A stretch of 11,605 bases of DNA. It comes from Thermoplasmata archaeon. Its GTDB lineage: Archaea > Thermoplasmatota > E2 > UBA202 > DSCA01. Within the stretch, counting starts at the first letter, position 1. Each line of letters begins with the position of its first letter. Shown here piece by piece: positions 1 through 7,174 of the stretch. The notes below the pieces were generated by a model. It had not been told where the DNA came from and made no database searches. It worked only from the letters and a program-made list of their open reading frames with translations. The DNA lies in the NCBI GenBank assembly GCA_008297795.1, contig VBQP01000023.1:1-11605 (forward strand), read 5' to 3'. The position numbers and the translations under genes are program-made.

Positions 1-1316
1 CAGATGCTCTTCAGCCTCTTGTCGAGCATAAAGAAAGTCATGGAATCAAAACAATTCTTTCAACAACCGAGAGTATTTATCAGAGTTCAAACGGAAGGGA
101 TGATGCTGAAAAAATCAAATATTTCATTAAAAATGCGATAGAGCAGTGGGGAGTGAAGTATGTCCTGCTTGTCGGCGGTATGAAGGGGCAGCGCATGAAT
201 TCATGGTATGTTCCTGTAAGGTATAGCCATCTGGACGACAATTCAAGCTGGGAATCGGGTTATGCAAGTGATCTTTATTATGCTGACATATACAAATACG
301 ACAATGGAAACGCAACATTTGAGGACTGGGACAGCAACGGAAACGGTATTTTCGGGGAATGGAATATCAACAAAAAAGATATGATTGATATGTATCCTGA
401 TGTCTATATCGGCAGGCTGCCGTGCAGGTACAAATTTGAAGTAGAGACGATGGTAAATAAAATCATAAATTATGAAGACACAGCCTATGGGCAGGACTGG
501 TTCAGGAAAATGGTTGTTATTGGCGGCGATTCGTTTGAAGACGATATACCTGAAATAGGCACCGATTACATAGAGGGGCAGGTCGAGACAGAGTATGCAC
601 TCAGTTTCATGGACGGCTTTGAACACACAAGGATATGGGTTGAAGGTGGAGACATCGAATTCACTCCTGAGAACGCCCAGAATAAGTTATCGGAAGGAGA
701 AGGCTTTGTATACTTCAGCGGCCATGGAAATCCTGCGTCCTGGGCAACCCATCCTCACAATGATTTTGATACATGGATTGACTTCGGTCTGAAAAATATA
801 AGGAATCTGAATAATGGAGAAAAACTGCCTGTGCTTGTTGTTGGCGGATGCCATAACAGCCAGTTTAACGTCAGTTTGCTAAAATTCCTGGAGGAAGGAA
901 TATGGGCATATTACAAGGGAGACATGTCCCCTGAATGCTGGGGATGGCTGTTTACCAGAAATGCGAACGGTGGCTCAATAGCAACGATAGGAAATACGGG
1001 ACTGGGATATGGAACAGTTGGTGATGGTCCTGTGGATGAGATTCCTGACAGCGTGCCCGACGGTATTCCTGACTGCATACAGTATCTGGGCGGATGGATG
1101 GAGACCCACTTCTTCGAAGTTTACAATCACTATGGAAAGCATGTGCTTGGAGAAACATGGGCAACAACAATAACTGACTATTTGAATAAATTCCCGATAA
1201 ACTGGGATATGAACTGGGAAGACAATCCGAATACTGCAGACCTTGTAAACTGCAAGACTGCCCAGGAATGGGTTCTATTCGGCGATCCGAGTTTGATGAT
1301 AGGGGGTTATTCCTGA
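1..1316 (+). CDS. Gingipain-like cysteine peptidase (peptidase family C25), 5'-truncated by the window
   Basis: The reading frame is open from base 3, and the residues before the first internal GTG (base 153) look like genuine C25 sequence, so the true start lies upstream; 437 residues are visible. C25 peptidases are caspase-fold, usually secreted endopeptidases. Seen here: a beta strand ending in YVLLVGG, a SDLYYAD segment, an acidic D/N-rich loop (DSNGNG, from visible residue 110), PDVYIGRLP, the catalytic His in YFSGHGN (visible residue 241, codon 723-725), the catalytic Cys in VVGGCHNS (residue 283, codon 849-851), then GGSIATIGNTG and the family's near-terminal LFGDPSL (about 425-431). 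His-then-Cys order and spacing match the C25 dyad. The protein stops about six residues after that motif, so there is no C-terminal sorting, Ig or membrane-anchor domain. Signal peptide and propeptide cannot be judged. Probable role, by family knowledge: extracellular protein degradation. Confidence 0.9.
   Translation, partial: DALQPLVEHKESHGIKTILSTTESIYQSSNGRDDAEKIKYFIKNAIEQWGVKYVLLVGGMKGQRMNSWYVPVRYSHLDDNSSWESGYASDLYYADIYKYDNGNATFEDWDSNGNGIFGEWNINKKDMIDMYPDVYIGRLPCRYKFEVETMVNKIINYEDTAYGQDWFRKMVVIGGDSFEDDIPEIGTDYIEGQVETEYALSFMDGFEHTRIWVEGGDIEFTPENAQNKLSEGEGFVYFSGHGNPASWATHPHNDFDTWIDFGLKNIRNLNNGEKLPVLVVGGCHNSQFNVSLLKFLEEGIWAYYKGDMSPECWGWLFTRNANGGSIATIGNTGLGYGTVGDGPVDEIPDSVPDGIPDCIQYLGGWMETHFFEVYNHYGKHVLGETWATTITDYLNKFPINWDMNWEDNPNTADLVNCKTAQEWVLFGDPSLMIGGYS
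1041..1076 (+). repeat. Three 12-base in-frame repeats coding [IV]-P-D-x inside the C25 peptidase
   Basis: Three successive 12-base units (1041-1052, 1053-1064, 1065-1076) encode IPDS, VPDG and IPDC at visible residues 347-358, just after a related VDE. The acidic Pro-Asp pattern recalls calcium-binding loops such as thrombospondin type 3 (DGIPD). It lies after the catalytic Cys in a probable surface loop. The calcium role is inference. Confidence 0.45.
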
Positions 1317-1343
1317 ATTATCTATAACTGAGGGACATAATGG

Positions 1344-1357
1344 GCAAAATTAATTAT
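1344..1357 (+). promoter_or_regulatory. Archaeal BRE/TATA-like promoter for a leaderless transcript of the radical SAM gene
   Basis: GCAAAA (1344-1349) fits the archaeal BRE pattern RNWAAW and is followed directly by the AT-rich TTAATTAT (1350-1357). The box centre is about 26 bases before the GTG at 1380, so transcription would start at or next to the start codon. No Shine-Dalgarno sequence precedes the GTG. The gap 1317-1379 holds nothing else recognisable. Confidence 0.45.
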
Positions 1358-1379
1358 AATCTGCAAACATAAAGATACA

Positions 1380-2666
1380 GTGCTGAAAAAGATAATAAGG
1401 AAGGTAATAAAGAAGGTTCTCACAGGTTCAGAAGGCATTGTTTTAAGCAGCGATTATCCTGATATTGGTAAAATTAATCTCGAGAAGTTGGGAATATATC
1501 TCCATGTTCCATTTTGCAGGCATCCGTGCTTTTACTGCCCTTACTTCAAAGAAAAGTACAACAGAAAAGATGCCGTAGATTACAGCAATGCGGTTGTTAA
1601 GGAAGTTGAATTCTATAAAAACATTATGGGCAACGCAGACATAACATCTTTTTACATAGGCGGAGGTACGCCAACAACCATGGTGGGGAGCGGGCTGGAA
1701 GAGATAATCGGGGCAATAAAGCAATCCTTCTCTCTAAAATGCGGAATTTCTACAGAAACCCATCCAGACGATATCACACCATCAATGGTTGAAAAATTAA
1801 AAGGGATGGGTGTGGAAAATGTGAGCATGGGTGTGGAGTCCTTCAATGACAGGTTTCTGGAGATAATAGGCAGAACCTACAGGAGCGATAGAGCAAGAGA
1901 TGCAGTATCTGTTTTGGTGGAAAGCGGCTTCAAATGCGTTAACATAGACCTTATGTTCGGACTTCCGAATCAAGAAGTAAAAGATGTTGAGAAAGATATT
2001 CAAACAGCAATAAAACTCGGTGTTGACCAGATATCTGCTTATCCCATATTCACATTTCCTCATACAAAACTGGAAGAGGTCGTCAGAAAGAAAGGTTATT
2101 CTCTTCCGGGCATTATGAAGAGGAGGGCGATGCTGAAAAAAATCGAAGAGTTGTGCTACAATGCAGGCATGGAGAGAACTTCCGTATGGGCTTTCACAAA
2201 GAAAGGAGTAAGAAAGTACAGTTCTGTTACAGTGCCGAAATATATAGGCATTGGTGCAGGGGCAGGCTCCCTTGTGCCAGGCTCCTTCTTTATCAATACA
2301 TTCAGCGTCGAGGAATATATCAAATTTTTAGAAAGAAGAGGGAAGCCGCCTGTCGCACTCCACATAGATTTCGGCGAGATGGATGAGATGCTCCACTGGC
2401 TTTACTGGAGGATATATGAGACAAAGATAATAAAGAAGGAATTTGAAGAACAGTTCGGGAGGGATTTTGATGACATATTCAAAAGAATATTCCGTCTGTT
2501 CAGGATGCTGGGAATGGCGAGAGATGAGGGGGACAGAATAGTAATGACAGACAGGGGAAACTACTGGGTTCATGTTCTTCAGAATGTTTTTTCTCTGGAT
2601 TTCATAGGCAGGGTGTGGAATATTTGCCTCGCTGATAAATGGCCCAATGAGATTGAGCTGATTTAA
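1380..2666 (+). CDS. HemW/HemN-like radical SAM protein, non-canonical
   Basis: 428-residue radical SAM enzyme of the coproporphyrinogen III oxidase-like (HemN/HemW) group. The cluster-binding motif is CRHPCFYC (Cys46, Cys50, Cys53), after YLHVPF. Other family marks: FYIGGGTPT (SAM-binding glycine motif), STETHPDD, VSMGVESF, NIDLMFGLPNQ, and near the C-terminus YIGIGAGAGS followed by a HemN_C-like helical domain. It differs from heme chaperone HemW: GAGAHS reads GAGAGS, I see no HNxxYW motif, and a basic amphipathic stretch (LKKIIRKVIKKVL) precedes the barrel. There is no fourth Cys of the HemN CxxxCxxCxC type. True HemN activity is therefore unlikely and the substrate is unknown. Start GTG 1380 was chosen because an in-frame stop sits at 1338 with no ATG or GTG between, and a TATA-like box is well placed. 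The neighbours give no pathway; no heme genes are present. Confidence 0.82.
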   Translation: MLKKIIRKVIKKVLTGSEGIVLSSDYPDIGKINLEKLGIYLHVPFCRHPCFYCPYFKEKYNRKDAVDYSNAVVKEVEFYKNIMGNADITSFYIGGGTPTTMVGSGLEEIIGAIKQSFSLKCGISTETHPDDITPSMVEKLKGMGVENVSMGVESFNDRFLEIIGRTYRSDRARDAVSVLVESGFKCVNIDLMFGLPNQEVKDVEKDIQTAIKLGVDQISAYPIFTFPHTKLEEVVRKKGYSLPGIMKRRAMLKKIEELCYNAGMERTSVWAFTKKGVRKYSSVTVPKYIGIGAGAGSLVPGSFFINTFSVEEYIKFLERRGKPPVALHIDFGEMDEMLHWLYWRIYETKIIKKEFEEQFGRDFDDIFKRIFRLFRMLGMARDEGDRIVMTDRGNYWVHVLQNVFSLDFIGRVWNICLADKWPNEIELI

Positions 2667-2668
2667 CC

Positions 2669-2703
2669 AGTAAAGATTTAAAATTTGATAGGCATTATAA
2701 TGC
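2669..2703 (+). promoter_or_regulatory. BRE/TATA-like promoter plus 12-base perfect palindrome abutting the start codon
   Basis: AGTAAA (2669-2674) fits RNWAAW and is followed by ATTTAAAA (2676-2683), centred about 24 bases before the ATG at 2704, as expected for a leaderless mRNA. Between box and ATG lies GCATTATAATGC (2692-2703), a perfect palindrome that ends at the base before the ATG, over the expected transcription start. There is no Shine-Dalgarno site. An operator role for the palindrome is inference. Confidence 0.45.
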
Positions 2704-4755
2704 ATGAAAAAAATAGTCGCGATGATTCTGGTTCCTGTTATGCTCTTCTCTTATTATGGGGATGCATATCATGAATACGGGAGACACACGGAGTTCAATT
2801 CGGCATCGTATGAGCCAATGTTCGGAATCCATTCTGATGGTGTTGAACTCATAGAAGATTTTGACAGTATGGATGAATTTGTAGATGCATGTTATAATAA
2901 AGGCTATTCCATCATACTTTTCAACGCTCTTCCATGGGAATATTATTTTGTTTCCCCCACGCTGGAGAGGCTCGGATGGGAATTTGGAGAAGATATGCTG
3001 ACATCTTTGCTCGATAAAGCACATGAAAAAGGCATGAAAGTTTTTGTGGATATACAGTCTCTTGCATGGAAGGTTAGAGAGGACTATGAGGGCTGGCCCG
3101 GCGATACTCCCTCAATAGGTGATGTTGTAAGCGTTGTGGAGGAACTTATATCGTACGGAGTAGACGGCATATCTGAAGAGGAATTTCTTGCTGATTGGTT
3201 TCCTCCGGTATACGAAAAATGTATCGAAAGCGGAGTGACATATCTCCATAAAGGCATACCCTATGACATGGTGTGGTTCTGCAACGAAAGTTCAACAGTT
3301 TTTGATGCATTTTCCAACTGCAATGTGCTTATGACAGAGGATTATTACATGAATGATGACCTTGCGAGAAATTCCATAATTCCATCATTTGCTTCAGGTT
3401 TGAACAGGTCATACTGGATGAAAAGTTGCCCCGACGACTGGGCTCTCGGGAGTATCGAGAATATGAAAAATGTTATGCGCATGAGAATGGTGCAGTATAA
3501 ACCCCAGTATATTTTTGCCATGATATATGACAGAAGCGATTTTGAAGAATTTGATCCCTCCTCCGTCCTCCCTGCCATTCAGGATTATGTTCTGGATGAG
3601 GAAAAGCCATTATGCAATGTAGTGGTATATCTCACAAATGAACCGGGAACAAACGATAATCCCAAAGATCTGGACCCATGGCAACTGCTTGATGTAAGTT
3701 TTTCTGCAATAGCAAACGGAATAATGTCAAGTGGATATAATATCAAGATAACATCATCGCCTCTACAGAATGCAGACGCATATTATGTTTATACAAGAGG
3801 AGGATGGTGGGATGAAACCAATATCCTTGATTTGCCGGACAGCATCGTCTCTTTATTTTATGGAAACAAAACCGTATTTCTGGAAGTTGCAGCGAACCTG
3901 CCCGTATCAACACCCAACTGGCAGAAAGTGAGAGGGCGAATAGGCATAGACAACTCAATTTTTGATGCATTTTTTGCAGAGAATGAGCCCATAAAAGGCA
4001 ATTACAACGGGATTTCATACACTCATATGGGCAGCGACTGGTGCCTTTTCAATGAAATAAAGCCATCTAATGTAAACGGCGAGGTGCTTTCAACATGCAG
4101 TTATAATGGAAGCACCTATGCACTTATTGTGAAAAACGGAAATTGCATATTCGTAAACGGTGCCGGACTTGATTTCAATGCAAGTTTTCCTATATCCAGC
4201 ATACTGGGCGTGGGCAACGGTCTTCAAAGCCCGTGCAAATGCATCTCCACCACAGGAATTGTTTCCACCTTCTATGCGACCGGCGATACTCCCCTCCACA
4301 TAAAATTGCCATATCCTACCTCAAGTTTACAATGGACAAAAATAGACATAAATGGAAATGTTCAGAGTGGTAGTGCACAGTATGATGAAGAGTATGGCTA
4401 CAACGATTATCTCGGGAAGGGCACTCTCCTTCTCCTGAAGGGCATTGGGGGCATAAATGTCAGCATGTCAAAGCCTGCAAACTCCCTTTACATAAATGAC
4501 AGGGAGATAATGCCGCTCAAAAGTGCTGTCATAATCGGGAGGATAACCATAAGCGGCGAGGCAACAGGCGATTTTGGCATAAAAAGCATGGCATTTTATG
4601 TAGATGGAGAGATGAAATACAACGATAGCGAGGCGCCGTATGCCTGGCTATGGGATGAGCATTCACTGGGAAGACATGAAATCATGATAAAGGCATATGA
4701 TATGGAAGGCAATGTGGCATCTGAGGAAAAAGAAGTGTGGATATTCAATCTCTGA
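2704..4755 (+). CDS. Exported multidomain protein: probable TIM-barrel hydrolase with C-terminal Ig-like domain
   Basis: 683 residues; I cannot assign a named family. Residues 1-20 (KKIVAMILVPVMLFSYYG) form a signal peptide. Residues about 37-300 alternate strands and helices like a glycosidase-type TIM barrel: GYSIILFNALPW, HEKGMKVFVDIQS, YGVDGISEEEF (E158-E160), NVLMTEDYY (E212, D213), QYIFAMIYDRSDF (D276). These acidic residues at strand ends are candidate catalytic groups. About 303-400 looks alpha/beta, reminiscent of the middle domain of some glycosidases; about 400-588 is beta-rich with several Cys. Residues about 590-683 (LYINDREIMPL, then FYVDGE, PYAWLWDE, GRHEIMIKAYD, EVWIFNL) are an Ig-like domain of a type I associate with secreted proteins of Thermoplasmatota. 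The ATG has a leaderless-type promoter. The last 11 bases overlap iorB on the other strand. Polysaccharide or glycan hydrolysis is inference; a non-catalytic binding protein is possible. Confidence 0.75.
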   Translation: MKKIVAMILVPVMLFSYYGDAYHEYGRHTEFNSASYEPMFGIHSDGVELIEDFDSMDEFVDACYNKGYSIILFNALPWEYYFVSPTLERLGWEFGEDMLTSLLDKAHEKGMKVFVDIQSLAWKVREDYEGWPGDTPSIGDVVSVVEELISYGVDGISEEEFLADWFPPVYEKCIESGVTYLHKGIPYDMVWFCNESSTVFDAFSNCNVLMTEDYYMNDDLARNSIIPSFASGLNRSYWMKSCPDDWALGSIENMKNVMRMRMVQYKPQYIFAMIYDRSDFEEFDPSSVLPAIQDYVLDEEKPLCNVVVYLTNEPGTNDNPKDLDPWQLLDVSFSAIANGIMSSGYNIKITSSPLQNADAYYVYTRGGWWDETNILDLPDSIVSLFYGNKTVFLEVAANLPVSTPNWQKVRGRIGIDNSIFDAFFAENEPIKGNYNGISYTHMGSDWCLFNEIKPSNVNGEVLSTCSYNGSTYALIVKNGNCIFVNGAGLDFNASFPISSILGVGNGLQSPCKCISTTGIVSTFYATGDTPLHIKLPYPTSSLQWTKIDINGNVQSGSAQYDEEYGYNDYLGKGTLLLLKGIGGINVSMSKPANSLYINDREIMPLKSAVIIGRITISGEATGDFGIKSMAFYVDGEMKYNDSEAPYAWLWDEHSLGRHEIMIKAYDMEGNVASEEKEVWIFNL

Positions 4756-5329
4756 CTGCCTCATACCCCATATTGAAAGCCCTTTCATTCATCTCAACAT
4801 ATTTCGCAGGAACATTTTCCCTCACGACCTGGAGTATTTTTTCCCTGTCTATTGGCAGTATCTCCATTCCTGAGAGTGCGCCGAGCATGACAATGTTTTT
4901 TGTTATCGCGTTTCCAGCCCTTTTTGCGATTTCAAGGGCATCAATTTTAATCAATTTTCCTCTGTTAGAGATTTCTTTGAAAACAGATTCAAGGTCGGGG
5001 TATTCATTCTGCCCCAGAGATACGTTTGGAGGAATCACGGGGTTTACATCAGTTATTACTGTTCCTCCCTCCTTCAATTTCTTTATATAGCGAAGTGCTT
5101 CTGTAGGTTCCATTGAAACTATTGCATCTGCACCTCCGTCGGCAATAAGCGGTGAATGCACATCTCCTGCGCAGACTGTACAGACCACGCTGCCGCCCCT
5201 CTGAGCCATGCCGTGTACCTCTGATGTGAGCGCTTTCTCTCCTGCCGAAAGAAATGCCTTTGCAAGTATGTTTGCTTCTGTAAGGACGCCCTGCCCGCCA
5301 ACTCCTGCGAATATCATTCTTATTTTCAT
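4745..5329 (-). CDS. iorB: Indolepyruvate:ferredoxin oxidoreductase, beta subunit
   Basis: 194 residues, the usual size for IorB, the gamma-domain (pyruvate/2-oxoacid ferredoxin oxidoreductase) partner of IorA. With IorA it oxidatively decarboxylates aryl-2-oxo acids (indolepyruvate, phenylpyruvate, hydroxyphenylpyruvate) to aryl-acetyl-CoA, reducing ferredoxin in the cytoplasm. Signature sequences: FAGVGGQGVLTEANILAKA at residues 8-26, then SEVHGMAQRGGSVVCTV (36-52), ADAIVSMEPTEALRY, and GNAITKNIVMLGAL near the C-terminus. I chose the ATG at 5329, not the in-frame ATG at 5362, because AAGGAGG (5338-5344) sits 8 bases upstream and the ATG overlaps the iorA TGA as ATGA, giving translational coupling. 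The usual Arg after the CTV strand is Cys53 here. Last gene of the acdB-iorA-iorB operon; its 3' end overlaps the convergent gene by 11 bases. Confidence 0.93.
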   Translation of the reverse strand: MKIRMIFAGVGGQGVLTEANILAKAFLSAGEKALTSEVHGMAQRGGSVVCTVCAGDVHSPLIADGGADAIVSMEPTEALRYIKKLKEGGTVITDVNPVIPPNVSLGQNEYPDLESVFKEISNRGKLIKIDALEIAKRAGNAITKNIVMLGALSGMEILPIDREKILQVVRENVPAKYVEMNERAFNMGYEAVRD

Positions 5330-7164
5330 TTTTTTCGCCTCCTTATTGCATTTGATTCGCAAACCTGGGTGCAGACACCGCAGGCATTACACAGCGTTTC
5401 GTCAATTTTGATTTTATCCCCGTCCCTGTAAAATGCGGGACAGCCGAATTTTTCTATGCACACATTGCATTTTGTGCATTTCTCCTGATCGATTTCAAAT
5501 GAGCCTTCTGTCACGCTTTTGGGGAGGATGAGTGCGCAAGGTGCCTTTGATACAACAACGGAAGTGCCTTTGTAATTGAGTGCTCTTTCGAACGCCTCCA
5601 TTGTCTTCTTCAGATTGTTAGGATTTACCACCTCTATATGCTGCACTCCCAAGCCCTTTACGACATCTTCTACTTTCAGCATTATGGCTTCATTTCCCAT
5701 GCCGTCATACTGCGTGCCAGGATGAGGCTGGTGTCCTGTCATTGCTGTAGTTCTATTGTCAAGCACCGTGATAACGCAGTCATGATTGTGGTGAACGGCA
5801 TTAACTATGCCCGGCAATCCTGCATGGAAGAATGTGGAATCGCCCATAAACGATATTACCTTCTGGTCTGTTGCATAAGAAAATCCGCAGGCAGTGCCGA
5901 CGTTGGAACCCATGCAAAGCAGAAAATCAGCCATTTCAAGCGGAGGGGCTTTTCCGAGAGTATAGCAGCCGATGTCTGTCGGATATATCGTTCCCTCGGG
6001 CGCCACCTGTTTTATTGCATAATATGTTGCCCTGTGTGGGCAGCCGGGGCACATCACGGGGGGGCGGGGAGGGGCATGGAGTGATGTGTCCGATACCTTT
6101 TTTTTCTCCTCGAATCCGAAGAACTTTCTTAACGTGGATTCTACGATGTCCATATCATATTCATAAATTCTTCTGAAATTCCCGTATCCTTTCCCATATA
6201 TCTTTACGTCCAGTCCTTCCTCCTGGGCAATCGCCTTCAATTGCTCTTCGAGAAATGGCTCGAGCTCCTCAACCACAATCACTCTTTCAGATTTTTTTAG
6301 GAAGTCAATGCACATTTTCTTGGGCAGGGGATTTGTCATTCCAAGTTTCAGCACCCTGCACTTTATTTTCAATTCATCCACAACCTCTCTCACATAGTTA
6401 TAGGGGGCGCCTGATGTTATTATGCCTGTATTGCCGCCGAAATCCTCTACAAAATTGAACCTGCTTTTTTCAGATATGAGTTCAGCCTTCTCCATTTTTT
6501 CGAGAAGAACAGGATGGAGTTTCCTTGCTACCTCTGGCACTGTAACCATGAGCGGATTTTTTTCGAACCTGCCTTTTTTCTTTTTGAGTTTGATTTCTCC
6601 CAGATTTACAGGTCCTCTTATATGGGACGTGCGCGTCGTCATTCTGAATAACACGGGCAACGAGAGTTCTTCGGAGATTTCGAAGGCTTCCATAACCATG
6701 TCCTTTGTTTCCTGAGGGGTGGATGGCTCGAGCATGGGAGCATTCCCGAATTTTGCATAATATCTGTTGTCCTGCTCGTTCTGCGAGGAATGGCAGGAGG
6801 GGTCGTCTGCCGTGACAATTATGTGTCCTCCTTTGCATCCTACGTACATGTATGTCATGAATGCATCGCTTGCAACATTCAGTCCAACATGTTTCATGCA
6901 TGTGAGCGCCCGCAAGCCAGACACTGCTGCTGCGGCTGCGAACTCAAGCGCCACTTTTTCGTTTGTTGAGTACTGGAAGTAAAAGCCGGGGTCCTGCCCT
7001 CTGGCGGTGTAATGGCGGGCTATTTTTGAGAAAGTGTCTGCGATTTCAGAGGAGGGGGTACCGGGATATGTGGTGGCTACATCTATTCCCGCCTCTATTG
7101 CACCTCTTACCACTGCCTCGTTTCCGAGAAGCAATGCCTTTTCTTTTTCCGATAATACATCCAT
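5326..7164 (-). CDS. iorA: Indolepyruvate:ferredoxin oxidoreductase, alpha subunit
   Basis: 612 residues, full length for IorA, the TPP- and Fe-S-containing catalytic subunit. Residues about 8-180 form the 2-oxoacid:ferredoxin oxidoreductase N-terminal (pyrimidine-binding) domain: LLLGNEAVVRGAIEAG, TTYPGTPSSEI, SGLRALTCMKHVGLNVASD, DDPSCHSSQNEQDNR. About 240-345 is the transketolase C-terminal-like domain. About 365-545 is the TPP pyrophosphate-binding domain, with MCPGCPHR (371-378), TDIGCYTLG and the Mg-TPP motif running from GDSTFFHAG (441-449) to LDNRTTAMTGHQPHPG (468-483). The C-terminus has two 4Fe-4S motifs: C563-x2-C566-x2-C569-x5-C575-P, and C592-x2-C595-x2-C598-x3-C602 with Glu instead of the usual Pro after the last Cys. 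The ATG has AGGTGA four bases upstream, and the acdB stop lies in that same site. Overlaps iorB by ATGA. Substrate range is aryl-2-oxo acids by family; the exact one is not readable. Confidence 0.96.
   Translation of the reverse strand: MDVLSEKEKALLLGNEAVVRGAIEAGIDVATTYPGTPSSEIADTFSKIARHYTARGQDPGFYFQYSTNEKVALEFAAAAAVSGLRALTCMKHVGLNVASDAFMTYMYVGCKGGHIIVTADDPSCHSSQNEQDNRYYAKFGNAPMLEPSTPQETKDMVMEAFEISEELSLPVLFRMTTRTSHIRGPVNLGEIKLKKKKGRFEKNPLMVTVPEVARKLHPVLLEKMEKAELISEKSRFNFVEDFGGNTGIITSGAPYNYVREVVDELKIKCRVLKLGMTNPLPKKMCIDFLKKSERVIVVEELEPFLEEQLKAIAQEEGLDVKIYGKGYGNFRRIYEYDMDIVESTLRKFFGFEEKKKVSDTSLHAPPRPPVMCPGCPHRATYYAIKQVAPEGTIYPTDIGCYTLGKAPPLEMADFLLCMGSNVGTACGFSYATDQKVISFMGDSTFFHAGLPGIVNAVHHNHDCVITVLDNRTTAMTGHQPHPGTQYDGMGNEAIMLKVEDVVKGLGVQHIEVVNPNNLKKTMEAFERALNYKGTSVVVSKAPCALILPKSVTEGSFEIDQEKCTKCNVCIEKFGCPAFYRDGDKIKIDETLCNACGVCTQVCESNAIRRRKK
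5338..5344 (-). promoter_or_regulatory. Shine-Dalgarno site deciding the iorB start
   Basis: On the minus strand this reads AAGGAGG, a near-perfect anti-16S match, with an 8-base A-rich spacer to the ATG at 5329. It lies within the end of iorA and would favour that ATG over the upstream in-frame ATG at 5362. Confidence 0.75.
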
Positions 7165-7168
7165 TTTT

Positions 7169-7174
7169 TCACCT
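7169..7174 (-). promoter_or_regulatory. Shine-Dalgarno site of iorA overlapping the acdB stop codon
   Basis: The minus strand reads AGGTGA, 4 bases before the iorA ATG. Its first two bases are also part of the acdB TAG stop, so terminating ribosomes on acdB would stop over the iorA initiation site. This suggests coupled translation and co-transcription. Confidence 0.6.

Noticed and set aside
153..155. GTG at 153 as the start of the C25 peptidase
   Set aside because: The frame is open to base 3 and the upstream residues (for example EKIKYFIKNAIEQWGVKYVL) continue the catalytic domain.
1380..2666. Assignment of the radical SAM gene as hemN or hemW proper
   Set aside because: It lacks the HemN fourth Cys and the HemW HNxxYW and GAGAHS residues, and no heme genes are nearby; a specific symbol would mislead.
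3304..3973. Repeated TTTGATGCATTTT (3301-3313 and 3961-3973)
   Set aside because: Both encode FDAF in the same protein with unrelated flanks; too short and AT-rich to be more than coincidence.
4737..5090. Plus-strand open frame of 117 codons after the exported protein
   Set aside because: Fully antisense to iorB, with no promoter or ribosome-binding site and no recognisable product.
5330..5362. Upstream in-frame ATG (5362) for iorB, adding 11 residues
   Set aside because: The extension overlaps iorA, lacks an SD site, and would place AAGGAGG inside the coding region; the ATG at 5329 has ideal SD spacing and the stop-start overlap.
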